Assembly: GCA_035689345.1 (NCBI GenBank)
Contig: DASSLR010000046.1
Location: 1 to 39,082, forward strand
Source of the DNA: CF-118 sp035689345
Lineage (GTDB): Bacteria > Chloroflexota > Dormibacteria > Dormibacterales > Dormibacteraceae
DNA: 39,082 nucleotides
Direction: 5' to 3'
Of this stretch, positions 16,266-24,252 are shown piece by piece (the first letter of the stretch is position 1; each line of letters starts with the position of its first letter). The notes beneath the pieces are model-generated. The model ran no database searches and had not been told where the DNA came from. It saw only the letters and a list, made by a program, of their open reading frames with translations. The position numbers were made by a program, and so were the translations under genes.

Positions 16266-17876
16266 CTACGCGGTCGTGTTCACGTACCAGTCGGAGACGT
16301 ACTGGAACCGGTCGGACGGTTCGATCACGCGGTTCAGGTGCACGCCGCGCACGCGCGTCGACACCGCGTAGTCGTAGTGCGCCGAGTAGAGAAAGATCGC
16401 CGGCGCCTGGTCGGCGATGAGTGACTGGAAGTCGGTGTAGGCGGCAAGTCGCTCGCCCTGGTCGACGGCGGCTCGGCCGTCCTCGAGGTCCTTGTCGATG
16501 AGGCCCCAACCGTGCGCATACGCGAAGTTGAGGCTGCCCCTGTCCGCGCCCGAGTGCCACAGCGAATAGAGGTCGGGATCGGGCCCGACGTCGAACACCA
16601 CGAGCGCCATCTGGTAGTTGCGACTCAGCAGATAGTTCTGGATGAGATCGGACGGCGGCACGGGCTTCACCTTCACCTCAACGCCGATGCCGCCGAGCTG
16701 ATGCGCAACCGCATCCGCGATCTCGCGGTTTGGAAACGAATCCGAGACGACAAGGCTCACCTGGAACGGAAGGCCGGACTTGTTCGTCCGCACCTGCCGG
16801 CCCGCCGGAAGCGTCCAGCCCGCCGTCTCCAGCGCGCGCGAGGCCGCGAGCTGGTCATACGGGTACTTGCGCGCGGCGGATTCGGCGAAAGCCCAGTCGC
16901 CGGCGGGAATCGGGGTCGGGTCGACCTCCGCGTGCCCGCTCAGCACGTCGCTGATCACCGAGGCGCGGTTCACCGCCTGCACCAGGGCACGGCGGACGTT
17001 GACGTCGCCGAAGTACGTCTTGCCGTCGCCGTCGGGGTTCATGCTCACGAACGCGTTCGTGTACGTGCGCGCGTCCATCACGGTCACGTCGCTCGCGTTC
17101 TGCAGCGCGTTCAGCTCCTCCGGCTCGAGGCCGCCGACCAGGTCCGCCGCGCCCGAGCGCACGGCCAGGATGGCCGCTTGCGGGTTGTTCGCGGGGTAGG
17201 TGCGCATGACCAGGTGGTCGAGGTAAGGCTTGGGCACGGCGTAAGGGTTGCGGTCGAGCGTGATGCCCCGTGAGTCGATCGACGCGACCATGAACGGCCC
17301 CGTGCCGATGGCGCGCGTGCCGCTGTACGCGCTGGCCGCGATCTGGGGCGGCGCCATGCCGTTGAAGAGGTGCTTGGCGATGATGCCGATGCGCAGCGCG
17401 AGCGGGAACGCGGCGCTGGGCGCGCGCAGGGTGAACACAACCTGGTTGTCGCCGGCCTGCGCCACGCCGAGCTGCCGCCAGAAGGCGGCGCCGGGAAGGT
17501 CGTACTCGGGGTCCTGCAGGACCTTGAACGTGAACAGGACGTCGTCCACGGAGAAGGGCTCGCCGTCCGCCCACCTGATCCCGTCGCGCAGCGTGAACGT
17601 GTAGCTCAGGTGGTCAGGCGAGATCGCCCAGCTGCTCGCGAGCAGGCCGACCACCCGCTGGTTGCCGTCGACGGTCGTCAGGCCCTGGTAGATGACGCTG
17701 TCGACGTCGCGCGTCGTGTCGTCCTGCTCGTACAGCGGATTCAGGGGGCCTGGCGATCCGACCAGCGCCTCCACCGCAGTGCCGCCGCGGGCGGGCTTGG
17801 GGAGCGTGGCGATGGGCTGACACGCGGCCAGCGCCAGCGCGGCCAGCAGCAGCCCGATCCCCGCCTTGCGGGCCAA
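16266..17876 (-). CDS. ABC transporter solute-binding lipoprotein, family 5 (peptide/nickel type)
   Basis: 536 aa extracytoplasmic binding protein. The N-terminus has two basic residues, a hydrophobic core and the lipobox LALAAC with lipid-anchored Cys19. Mature domain signatures: GTAVEALVGSPGPLNP, IYQGLTT, LASSWAISPDHLSYTFTLR and DGIRWADGEPFSVDDVLFTF (about 100-119), which is the classic SBP_bac_5 signature. Ligand is probably a peptide or similar; the permease and ATPase genes are not adjacent, so it works with a transporter encoded elsewhere or alone. The start codon is TTG at 17876, 11 nt downstream of the secG stop. Confidence 0.9.
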   Translation of the reverse strand: MARKAGIGLLLAALALAACQPIATLPKPARGGTAVEALVGSPGPLNPLYEQDDTTRDVDSVIYQGLTTVDGNQRVVGLLASSWAISPDHLSYTFTLRDGIRWADGEPFSVDDVLFTFKVLQDPEYDLPGAAFWRQLGVAQAGDNQVVFTLRAPSAAFPLALRIGIIAKHLFNGMAPPQIAASAYSGTRAIGTGPFMVASIDSRGITLDRNPYAVPKPYLDHLVMRTYPANNPQAAILAVRSGAADLVGGLEPEELNALQNASDVTVMDARTYTNAFVSMNPDGDGKTYFGDVNVRRALVQAVNRASVISDVLSGHAEVDPTPIPAGDWAFAESAARKYPYDQLAASRALETAGWTLPAGRQVRTNKSGLPFQVSLVVSDSFPNREIADAVAHQLGGIGVEVKVKPVPPSDLIQNYLLSRNYQMALVVFDVGPDPDLYSLWHSGADRGSLNFAYAHGWGLIDKDLEDGRAAVDQGERLAAYTDFQSLIADQAPAIFLYSAHYDYAVSTRVRGVHLNRVIEPSDRFQYVSDWYVNTTA

Positions 17877-17887
17877 CCGGAGAGGCC

Positions 17888-18139
17888 CTACTTGAGCTCC
17901 GTCACCCAGATGTTGGCGACCGAGCAGATCAGGAAGGCGAAGACGACGACCCAGGTGGTCCAGTAGATCTGACGCTCCAGGCCGCGGCGCGTCCGATAAC
18001 CTCCACCCAGCCCATCGCCTCCGCCTCCGATCGTCCCACCCAACCCCGTGGCCTTGGGAGTCTGCACCAGCACACCGGCCACCAGCAGGACAGCGAGCAC
18101 CACTTCGATGATGACTAGCGCGTTCTTGACGTTGGTCAT
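17888..18139 (-). CDS. secG: Protein translocase subunit SecG
   Basis: 83 aa. Two membrane segments (about 6-25 and 57-77) flank a glycine-rich cytoplasmic loop (GLGGTIGGGGDGLGGG), the standard SecG layout. It assists SecYE-mediated export. ATG at 18139 is preceded by GGGAG at 7 nt, so the longer open frame to 18229 is not used. secG follows gap-pgk-tpiA in many Actinobacteria and Firmicutes; here it is separated from them by sodA and the TetR/ABC genes. Confidence 0.9.
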   Translation of the reverse strand: MTNVKNALVIIEVVLAVLLVAGVLVQTPKATGLGGTIGGGGDGLGGGYRTRRGLERQIYWTTWVVVFAFLICSVANIWVTELK

Positions 18140-18156
18140 GAATGAACTCCCGGATT

Positions 18157-18765
18157 CTACCGGCGAGGGGGCCGGCGGGAAGGGACGTCCGGATCGGTGA
18201 GGTAGCGCTGCACGGTCGGACCGAGCCACGTCGCGATCTCGTCTGCGCTTGCCGAAGCGAACGGTTCGACCTTGATGACGTAGCGCAGCATCGCCAATCC
18301 GATGAGCTGGCTGGCGGCGAGCGTCGCGCGCAGCTGGGGCTGGTCCAGCTCGATGGCGGCCGCGATGCGAGCGAGCACCTCGCGGCTCACGAACTCACGC
18401 AGCTCGGCGGCCGCGCGCTCGCTGCCGACCACCGAACGGATGAGAGCCAGGATGGGACTGCCCGCCGGCGAGTCCCACGTCTGGAGGAAGAACCTCACGA
18501 GTCGCTCGCCGAGGCCGTCGAGACCCGGGGCGAGCAGCCGGGGTATGAACTCGGCCGGATCGACGGGAAACTCGATCGCCGCCAGGAATAGCGCTTCCTT
18601 CGAGCCGAAGTAGTGAGAGATCAACGCGGGATCGACGCGCGCGCTCGCCGCGATCGCTCGCGTCGTCGCGCCGTCGTAACCCACTTCGCTGAAGTGAGCA
18701 CGCGCCGCGGCGAGGATCGTCTCCCTGGCGCCTCCACCGCCCGGGCGCCGCCCCGTTCTTGGCAC
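18157..18765 (-). CDS. TetR/AcrR family transcriptional regulator
   Basis: 202 aa. Residues about 16-62 form the TetR helix-turn-helix (ILAAARAHFSEVGYDGATTR, then ISHYFGSKEALF), the rest a helical ligand domain of the type seen in many actinobacterial TetRs (LIGLAMLRYVIKVEP, LGPTVQRYL). GTG start at 18765; the upstream ABC-2-like gene ends at 18771, so the two are an operon. A palindrome with AATTCATC arms upstream of that operon is the likely autoregulatory site. Typical role: sensing a toxic or hydrophobic compound and controlling the adjacent membrane protein. Confidence 0.85.
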   Translation of the reverse strand: MPRTGRRPGGGGARETILAAARAHFSEVGYDGATTRAIAASARVDPALISHYFGSKEALFLAAIEFPVDPAEFIPRLLAPGLDGLGERLVRFFLQTWDSPAGSPILALIRSVVGSERAAAELREFVSREVLARIAAAIELDQPQLRATLAASQLIGLAMLRYVIKVEPFASASADEIATWLGPTVQRYLTDPDVPSRRPPRR

Positions 18766-18770
18766 CGCGC

Positions 18771-19763
18771 TCAGTGAGCCGGCGCTACAACCGGCTTCGG
18801 CGCACGCCGCGTCAAGCCCGCGGCGATGGTCATGAGCAGCAGCCCCGCGGCAAGCCAACCGACCAGGACCAGCTGGGGCGTGCCGACCCCCTGGCCGCCG
18901 AAGTACAGCGCTCCCCGAAGCGCGCTGTAGAGCTGCCCCGCGGGCATCCACGGCCCCATCCATCTGTACGCGTCGGGCAGAAAGTTGCTGCCCGCCGGAC
19001 CGCCGGACGAAACCAGGTCGAGCAGCACCGCGATGAGCGCGGCGAGGCCAAGCCCGGGCAGCCCGAGCAGACGAGCCGCTCCACCGATGACGGTGCCTAC
19101 CGCCAGCGACGCCAGCGCGAGCAGGGCCGCCACGGACACGATCCCGGCCGCGTCGTACGGCCAGTCCGAGATCCAGTCGACGACCAGCGCGCCGGCGGCT
19201 GCCGCCACCAGGGCCCACACCGCCGTCACGCCGAGCCACGCCGTCACTCCGCGCTCGCGAGCTCGCACCAACAGCCCGACCCCGACCACCAGCGTCGAGA
19301 TCAGCGTCGCGAGCACCAGGAAGAAGAGGACGAGGCCGTGCGCGTCGCCACCGGCGAAGGGGTGCACGACCTCCACCGGAACCGGACCGCCGCCGGCCTG
19401 AGAGGCGAGCGCGGCCCCGAACACCGTGGTGATGACGCCGGTGTTGGCGTCGCCGGCGGCGCCCGCCACGATGATCCTGGGCGTCTGTCCCAGGAGGACG
19501 GCGCCATCGATGGTCCTGCTGTCGAGCGCGCTCCGGGCGGCGTCCTCGGAGTCGTACGAGGTGAAGGCGAAAACGCCCGGCGCCTTCGCGGACAGCGCGC
19601 CGGTCACCTGGCTGACGGCAGGTGCCGGGCCGACGACCCCGACCGCGATGTCGCGCGGCCTCGGATCCCGGATCGCCGTACCGATCAAAGCCAGCAGCGT
19701 CACGAGCACCAACACACCCGCGACGACCGGGGCCACCAGCTGCTCCACGGAATGCCTCGACAT
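18771..19763 (-). CDS. ABC-2/YhgE-like integral membrane protein
   Basis: 330 aa. One N-terminal membrane helix (about 12-34), an extracytoplasmic region of about 110 residues, then five further hydrophobic segments (starting near 145, 175, 205, 240 and 295). This one-plus-five arrangement with a large external loop is that of ABC-2 permease/YhgE-Pip/DUF3533 proteins. No ATPase gene is adjacent. ATG at 19763 is chosen because GGAGG stands 8 nt in front; a GTG three codons upstream overlaps that ribosome site. It forms an operon with the TetR gene, so an efflux or membrane-stress role under TetR control is likely. Confidence 0.7.
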   Translation of the reverse strand: MSRHSVEQLVAPVVAGVLVLVTLLALIGTAIRDPRPRDIAVGVVGPAPAVSQVTGALSAKAPGVFAFTSYDSEDAARSALDSRTIDGAVLLGQTPRIIVAGAAGDANTGVITTVFGAALASQAGGGPVPVEVVHPFAGGDAHGLVLFFLVLATLISTLVVGVGLLVRARERGVTAWLGVTAVWALVAAAAGALVVDWISDWPYDAAGIVSVAALLALASLAVGTVIGGAARLLGLPGLGLAALIAVLLDLVSSGGPAGSNFLPDAYRWMGPWMPAGQLYSALRGALYFGGQGVGTPQLVLVGWLAAGLLLMTIAAGLTRRAPKPVVAPAH

Positions 19764-19779
19764 CACGTCCACCTCCCGT

Positions 19780-19799
19780 AATTCATCGCGTGATGAATT
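19780..19799. promoter_or_regulatory. Candidate TetR operator
   Basis: Perfect 8-bp arms AATTCATC and GATGAATT around a 4-bp centre, 16 bp before the ABC-2-like start codon. Size and symmetry are typical of TetR operators, and a TetR gene ends the same two-gene operon. A further GGTGAATT half-site lies at 19808-19815. Confidence 0.6.
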
Positions 19800-19829
19800 C
19801 TACGGCTGGTGAATTATGCCGTCAAGAGG

Positions 19830-20432
19830 CTATTTGTAGCGCTCGGCGACCGCCTTCCAGTTGATCGTGTTGAACCACGCGGCGACGTAGTCCGGGCGCT
19901 TGTTCTGGTACTTGAGGTAGTAGGCGTGCTCCCACACGTCGACGCCGACGATCGGGGTCATGCCCTCCATGTAGGGGCTGTCCTGGTTGGGGTAGCCCTT
20001 GATCGAGAGCTTGCCGCCCGAGTCGGCGATCAGCCAGCCCCAGCCGCTGCCGAACTGCCCGACCGCGGCCTTGGTCAGCTGTTCCTTGAACGCGTCGTAG
20101 GAGCCGAACGTGCTGTTGATCGCGTCGCCGAGCCGGCCGGACGGAGCGCCGCCGCCACCCGGGCCCATGATCGTCCAGAAGATGGAGTGGTTCGAGTGGC
20201 CGCCCGCGTTGTTGCGCAGGACGTTGCGCACGTCCTCGGGCACCGAGCTGATGCCGCGCAGCAGGTCCTCGACCGACTTCTTCGCGAGCTCGGGATGCTT
20301 CTCGAGAGCGCCGTTCGCGTTGTTCACGTAAGCCTGGTGGTGCTTGTCGTGATGGATCTCCATGGTCTTGGCGTCGATGTGCGGTTCGAGCGCGTCGAAG
20401 CCGTAAGGAAGTGGCGGAAGCTCATAAGCCAT
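19830..20432 (-). CDS. sodA: Superoxide dismutase, Mn/Fe family (Mn-type features)
   Basis: 200 aa cytoplasmic enzyme dismuting superoxide. Metal ligands are visible: His27, His82 (GGHSNHSIFW), Asp165 and His169 (DVWEHAYYLKY). Gln150 in PNQDSPYM is at the position of the outer-sphere Gln typical of Mn enzymes rather than Fe enzymes. The N-terminus ELPPLPYGFDALEPHID is standard. An AAGGGGG stretch lies about 12 nt before the ATG, a long but usable spacing. It follows gpmA after 49 nt; a TAGACT that could be a -10 box overlaps the gpmA stop. Confidence 0.96.
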   Translation of the reverse strand: MAYELPPLPYGFDALEPHIDAKTMEIHHDKHHQAYVNNANGALEKHPELAKKSVEDLLRGISSVPEDVRNVLRNNAGGHSNHSIFWTIMGPGGGGAPSGRLGDAINSTFGSYDAFKEQLTKAAVGQFGSGWGWLIADSGGKLSIKGYPNQDSPYMEGMTPIVGVDVWEHAYYLKYQNKRPDYVAAWFNTINWKAVAERYK

Positions 20433-20481
20433 ACGAAACGATTCCCCCTTTCAGAAGCGAACGACCGAATACAAACTCAGT

Positions 20482-21228
20482 CTAGCCGCGCGAGGTCTGG
20501 GCCTTCACCTCGGCCGCCCGCCGCTCGATCTCGGCGGCATCACCGAGATAGCGCCACGAGTGGACGCTGAAATCCGAGCGCAGGTCGTAGACGCGCGGGA
20601 CGCCCGTCGGAATGTCGAGGTCGACGACCTCCTGCTCGCTCAGGCCGTCCAGGTGCTTGACCAGCGCGCGCAGGCTGTTGCCGTGCGCCGAGACGAGCAC
20701 GCACCGCTGCGTGAGCAGGTCCGGAACGATCGCGTCGTACCAGTACGGCAGCATCCGCGCGACCACGTCCTTCAGGCACTCGCTGCTCGGCAGAAGCTCG
20801 GGCGGCATGGCGGCGTAGCGCTCGTCGCGCGCCGGGTGGCGCTCGTCGCTCGGTTCGAGCGCCGGCGGCCGCACATCGTAGCTGCGCCGCCACAGCTTCA
20901 CCTGGTCGGCGCCGTACCGCTCAGACGTCTCCTTTTTGTTGAGGCCCTGCAGGGCGCCGTAGTGCCTCTCGTTCAAGCGCCAGCTGCGGCGTACCGGGAT
21001 CCACGTCCGGCCCATCTCGCCGAGCGTGAGGTCGGCGGTCTGGATGGCGCGGATCAGCACCGACGTGTGCACCACGGTGGGCAGCAGCCCTTCGCGCGTC
21101 AGCAGGCGGCCGGCTTCGCGAGCCTCGGCCTCGCCCCTCTCGCTCAGGGGCACGTCGTGCCAGCCGGTGAAGAGGTTCTCGAGGTTCCAGGTGCTCTGGC
21201 CGTGGCGCAGCAGGACGAGCGAAGCCAG
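20482..21228 (-). CDS. gpmA: 2,3-bisphosphoglycerate-dependent phosphoglycerate mutase, non-ATG start
   Basis: Interconverts 3- and 2-phosphoglycerate. 248 aa from CTG 21228: ASLVLLRHGQSTWN carries the phosphohistidine His9, NLFTGWHDVPLSERG follows, and LVSAHGNSLRAL the second active His. Between an in-frame TGA upstream and the RHG motif there is no ATG, GTG or TTG, so a rare start must be used. Candidates are CTG at 21228 (normal N-terminus, ribosome site too close) or ATA at 21243 (GAGGTG 7 nt before it). A GTG at 21153 would delete the catalytic motif. It follows tpiA after 4 nt (or overlaps it). Confidence 0.88.
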   Translation of the reverse strand: MASLVLLRHGQSTWNLENLFTGWHDVPLSERGEAEAREAGRLLTREGLLPTVVHTSVLIRAIQTADLTLGEMGRTWIPVRRSWRLNERHYGALQGLNKKETSERYGADQVKLWRRSYDVRPPALEPSDERHPARDERYAAMPPELLPSSECLKDVVARMLPYWYDAIVPDLLTQRCVLVSAHGNSLRALVKHLDGLSEQEVVDLDIPTGVPRVYDLRSDFSVHSWRYLGDAAEIERRAAEVKAQTSRG

Positions 21229-21232
21229 GCCC

Positions 21233-22030
21233 TTAACGGTTATGGCTGTACACCTCGTTCGTGACCCTCACGATCTGCGCGAACTCGTCCGCCTTCAAGC
21301 TCGCGCCGCCGACGAGGCAGCCGTCGCACAGCGGCAGCTCCACGTAGGACTCAACGTTCGCCGCGTTCACGCTGCCGCCGTAAAGGACGCGCACCTTCCG
21401 CGCCGCGCCGGCGCCGATCAGCTCGCCCACCACCTTGCGGATGAGGCGCATCGTCTTGTAAGCGTGCTCGGGGTCGGCGTTCTTGCCCGTGCCGATCGCC
21501 CAGACGGGCTCGTACGCGACGACCAGGCGCGACGAGTCGTCCGCCGAGCAGTTGGCGAGGCTTGCCTTGACCTGCCCGGTCACGATCTCGTCGCTGCGAC
21601 CGGCGTCGTAGTGGTCCTCGAGCTCGCCCACGCAAACGATGACGTTGAGGCCCGTCGACAGCGCGGCCGCGGCTTTGCGCGCGACCATGTCGTCCGTCTC
21701 ACCGAGGATCACCCTCCGCTCCGAGTGACCGACGATGACCCACTGGCACCAGCCGCGGAGCATGGCCGGCGAGACCTCGCCCGTGTACGCGCCGGAGGTT
21801 TCCCAGAAGCAGTCCTGCGCTCCGAGCGCCACTCGAGATCCTTCCAGCACCTCGGCCACCCCGAGCAGCCACGGGAACGGCGGAAACAGCGCGACCTCGA
21901 CGTTGTCGGCCGCCTCGGAGGACACGCCGAGGATGCCCTTGACCAGGTCGACGGCCTCACCGCCGTCTACCGGGTTCATCTTCCAGTTGGCGGCCAGCAG
22001 CGCCTTGACAGTCGTGGTCGCTGTTGGCAA
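21233..22030 (-). CDS. tpiA: Triosephosphate isomerase
   Basis: Interconverts dihydroxyacetone phosphate and glyceraldehyde 3-phosphate. 265 aa, with ANWKMN (Lys17), IVGHSERR (His102) and AYEPVWAIGTG (Glu174), the full catalytic set, and LYGGSV plus LVGGASL phosphate loops. The start is TTG at 22030, immediately after the pgk TAG; a perfect AAGGAGG inside the end of pgk lies 5 nt before it, which makes this start convincing. Part of gap-pgk-tpiA-gpmA. Confidence 0.96.
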   Translation of the reverse strand: MPTATTTVKALLAANWKMNPVDGGEAVDLVKGILGVSSEAADNVEVALFPPFPWLLGVAEVLEGSRVALGAQDCFWETSGAYTGEVSPAMLRGWCQWVIVGHSERRVILGETDDMVARKAAAALSTGLNVIVCVGELEDHYDAGRSDEIVTGQVKASLANCSADDSSRLVVAYEPVWAIGTGKNADPEHAYKTMRLIRKVVGELIGAGAARKVRVLYGGSVNAANVESYVELPLCDGCLVGGASLKADEFAQIVRVTNEVYSHNR

Positions 22031-23197
22031 CTACGCCTCCTTCAGAACGGCGACGCCGGGCAGCTCCTTGCCCTCGAGGTACTCGAGGGTTGCTCCGCCT
22101 CCGGTCGAAACAAACGAAAACCGACCGGCCAGACCCAGTGCGTCGACAGCGGCGGCCGTGTCGCCACCGCCGACGAGAGTGTATGCGCCTGACGACGCGA
22201 TGGCCTCACCTACAGCCTTTGTTCCGGCGCTGAAGTCCTTGACCTCGGTGATGCCCATGGGGCCGTTCCAGACGATGGTGCCGGCGCCCTGCAATCGCTG
22301 GGCGAACAGGTTCACCGACTGCGGGCCGATGTCGACCGCGATCCAGCCAGGGTCGACGTGGTCGGAGGAGAAAACCTTCATCGGCTGGCCGGACAGCGTT
22401 TGCTGGGTGGCCACCAGGTCGACCGGGAGCACGAGCCGCTGGCCCATCGTCTTCCAGATCTGGTTGGCCGCGTCGAGCGCGGTGTCGTCGATCAGGCTGT
22501 TCCCGGTCTCGTGGCCCTGGGCCTTCAGGAACGTGTTGGCCATCGCGCCGCCGATGATCAGGGCGTCCACTTTCGTGGCCAGGTTGTTGAGCAGGCCGAT
22601 CTTGGTCGACACCTTGGCGCCGCCGATGACGGCGACCAGCGGCCGCTTCGGGTAGTCGAGCGCCGCGTGGAGCGCGTTGAGCTCCGCCTCCATCAGCAGG
22701 CCGGCGTAGGCGGGCAGGAAGTGGGCGACGCCGACGACCGACGCGTGGGCGCGATGCGACGAGGCGAAGGCGTCGAGGACGAAGATGTCGGCGAGCGACG
22801 CCAGCTGCTGAGCGAAGGTGGGGTCGTTCGCCTCGTCCTCCGGATGGAAGCGCACGTTCTCGAGCACGAGCACCGAGCCGGGCTGCATGCGCGACACCGC
22901 GGACTGGGCCTGCGGGCCCACGCAGTCGTACGCGAATTTCGCCTCCGTCCACAGCGCGCGCCCGAGCTCCTGGGCCACCGGGCGGAGCGACAGCGACTGG
23001 TCCACTCCCTTCGGGCGGCCGAGATGCGACATGACGATCACGTAAGCGCCGCGCGACTGCAGGTCCTTCAAGGTGGGCACCGCGGCCTTGATGCGCGTCA
23101 TGTCGGTGATCTGGCCGTTATTCATCGGCACATTGAGGTCCTCGCGGACGAGGACCCTCTTGCCGGACACGTCGACGGACGCGATCGAAGCCTTCAG
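22031..23197 (-). CDS. pgk: Phosphoglycerate kinase, probable CTG start
   Basis: Transfers phosphate from 1,3-bisphosphoglycerate to ADP. 388 aa from CTG 23197. VLVREDLNVPM, SHLGRPKG, LENVRFHPEDEAND, VIGGAKVSTK and VGGGDTAAA are the family signatures. The CTG overlaps the gap stop as CTGA, mirroring the NTGA junctions used throughout the window, and yields an N-terminus (KASIASVDVSGKRV) of normal length. Alternatives: GTG at 23170, which leaves only SGKRV before the first motif, and GTG at 23251, which overlaps gap by 58 nt. Confidence 0.94.
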   Translation of the reverse strand: MKASIASVDVSGKRVLVREDLNVPMNNGQITDMTRIKAAVPTLKDLQSRGAYVIVMSHLGRPKGVDQSLSLRPVAQELGRALWTEAKFAYDCVGPQAQSAVSRMQPGSVLVLENVRFHPEDEANDPTFAQQLASLADIFVLDAFASSHRAHASVVGVAHFLPAYAGLLMEAELNALHAALDYPKRPLVAVIGGAKVSTKIGLLNNLATKVDALIIGGAMANTFLKAQGHETGNSLIDDTALDAANQIWKTMGQRLVLPVDLVATQQTLSGQPMKVFSSDHVDPGWIAVDIGPQSVNLFAQRLQGAGTIVWNGPMGITEVKDFSAGTKAVGEAIASSGAYTLVGGGDTAAAVDALGLAGRFSFVSTGGGATLEYLEGKELPGVAVLKEA

Positions 23198-24204
23198 AGC
23201 GTGCTCGCCATGTACGCGATGAGGTCGACCATGCGGCAGCTGAAGCCCCACTCGTTGTCGTACCAGCTGACGACCTTCGCCTTCTGCGGGCCCAGCATCA
23301 GGGTGAGCGGAGCGTCGACTATCGAAGAGTGCGAGTCGCCCTTGAAGTCGGACGACACGAGCTCCTCGTGGCTGACCGACAGGATGCCCTTCAGCTCGCC
23401 GCTGGCGGCCTCGTCGAACGCGGCGTTGATGTCCTCGACAGTCGTGGACTTGCCCAGCTCCACGCTGAGATCAACGACGGAGACGTCCAGAACCGGCACC
23501 CGGAACGACATGCCGACGAACTTGCCGGTCAGGTCCGGGAGCACCTCGGCGACGGCCCGGTTGGCGCCGGTCGAGGTCGGGATGATGTTGTCCGCCGCGG
23601 CCCGCGCGCGGCGGAGGTCCTTGTGCGGCAGGTCCTGCAGCCGCTGGTCCGCCGTGTAGGCGTGGATCGTCGTCATGAAGCCGCTCTCGATGCCGAACGA
23701 GTCGTGCAGCACCTTGGCCAGCGGCACGAAACAGTTCGTTGTGCAGCTGGCGTTCGAGATGACGTTGTGCTTCTTCGGGTCGTAGCCCTTGTGGTTGACG
23801 CCCATCACGACCGTGAAGTCCTGGTGCGTCGCCGGCGCCGAGATGATGACCTTCTTCGCGCCGCCACGGTCGACGTGCACGCGGGCTTTGGTGGCGTCGG
23901 TGAACAGTCCGGTGGACTCGACCACGATGTCCACGCCGAGGTCCTTCCACGGCAGCTCGCCGGGGTCCTTGATGCTGAGAAACTTGATGCTGCGGCCGTC
24001 GACGTTGATGGCGTCGTCCTTCGACGACACCGCCTCCGGCAGCGTGCCGAACGTCGTGTCGTGCTTCAGCAGGTGGGCAAACGTGTGCGCGTCGCCGATG
24101 TCGTTGACCGCGACGAAATCGATGTCCGCGTCGAGCTTGAGCGCCGCGCGAAAGATGTTGCGGCCGATGCGTCCGAAGCCGTTGATGCCGACCTTTACAG
24201 CCAT
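23194..24204 (-). CDS. gap: Glyceraldehyde-3-phosphate dehydrogenase, type I
   Basis: 336 aa. GINGFGRIGR at 7-16 binds NAD; VAVNDIGD (31-38) carries the Asp that selects NAD+ over NADP+. SNASCTTNC places the catalytic Cys154, and His181 lies in TTIHAYT. WYDNEWGFSCRMVDL ends the catalytic domain. It reads as a glycolytic GAPDH. Located 48 nt after whiA; a purine stretch AAGGGAG lies 14 nt before the ATG. Start of the gap-pgk-tpiA-gpmA series. Confidence 0.97.
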   Translation of the reverse strand: MAVKVGINGFGRIGRNIFRAALKLDADIDFVAVNDIGDAHTFAHLLKHDTTFGTLPEAVSSKDDAINVDGRSIKFLSIKDPGELPWKDLGVDIVVESTGLFTDATKARVHVDRGGAKKVIISAPATHQDFTVVMGVNHKGYDPKKHNVISNASCTTNCFVPLAKVLHDSFGIESGFMTTIHAYTADQRLQDLPHKDLRRARAAADNIIPTSTGANRAVAEVLPDLTGKFVGMSFRVPVLDVSVVDLSVELGKSTTVEDINAAFDEAASGELKGILSVSHEELVSSDFKGDSHSSIVDAPLTLMLGPQKAKVVSWYDNEWGFSCRMVDLIAYMASTL

Positions 24205-24252
24205 GCTGGCGAGCCCGCTCCCTTCTATCCGCTGTCGAAGACGGTCTAAATG

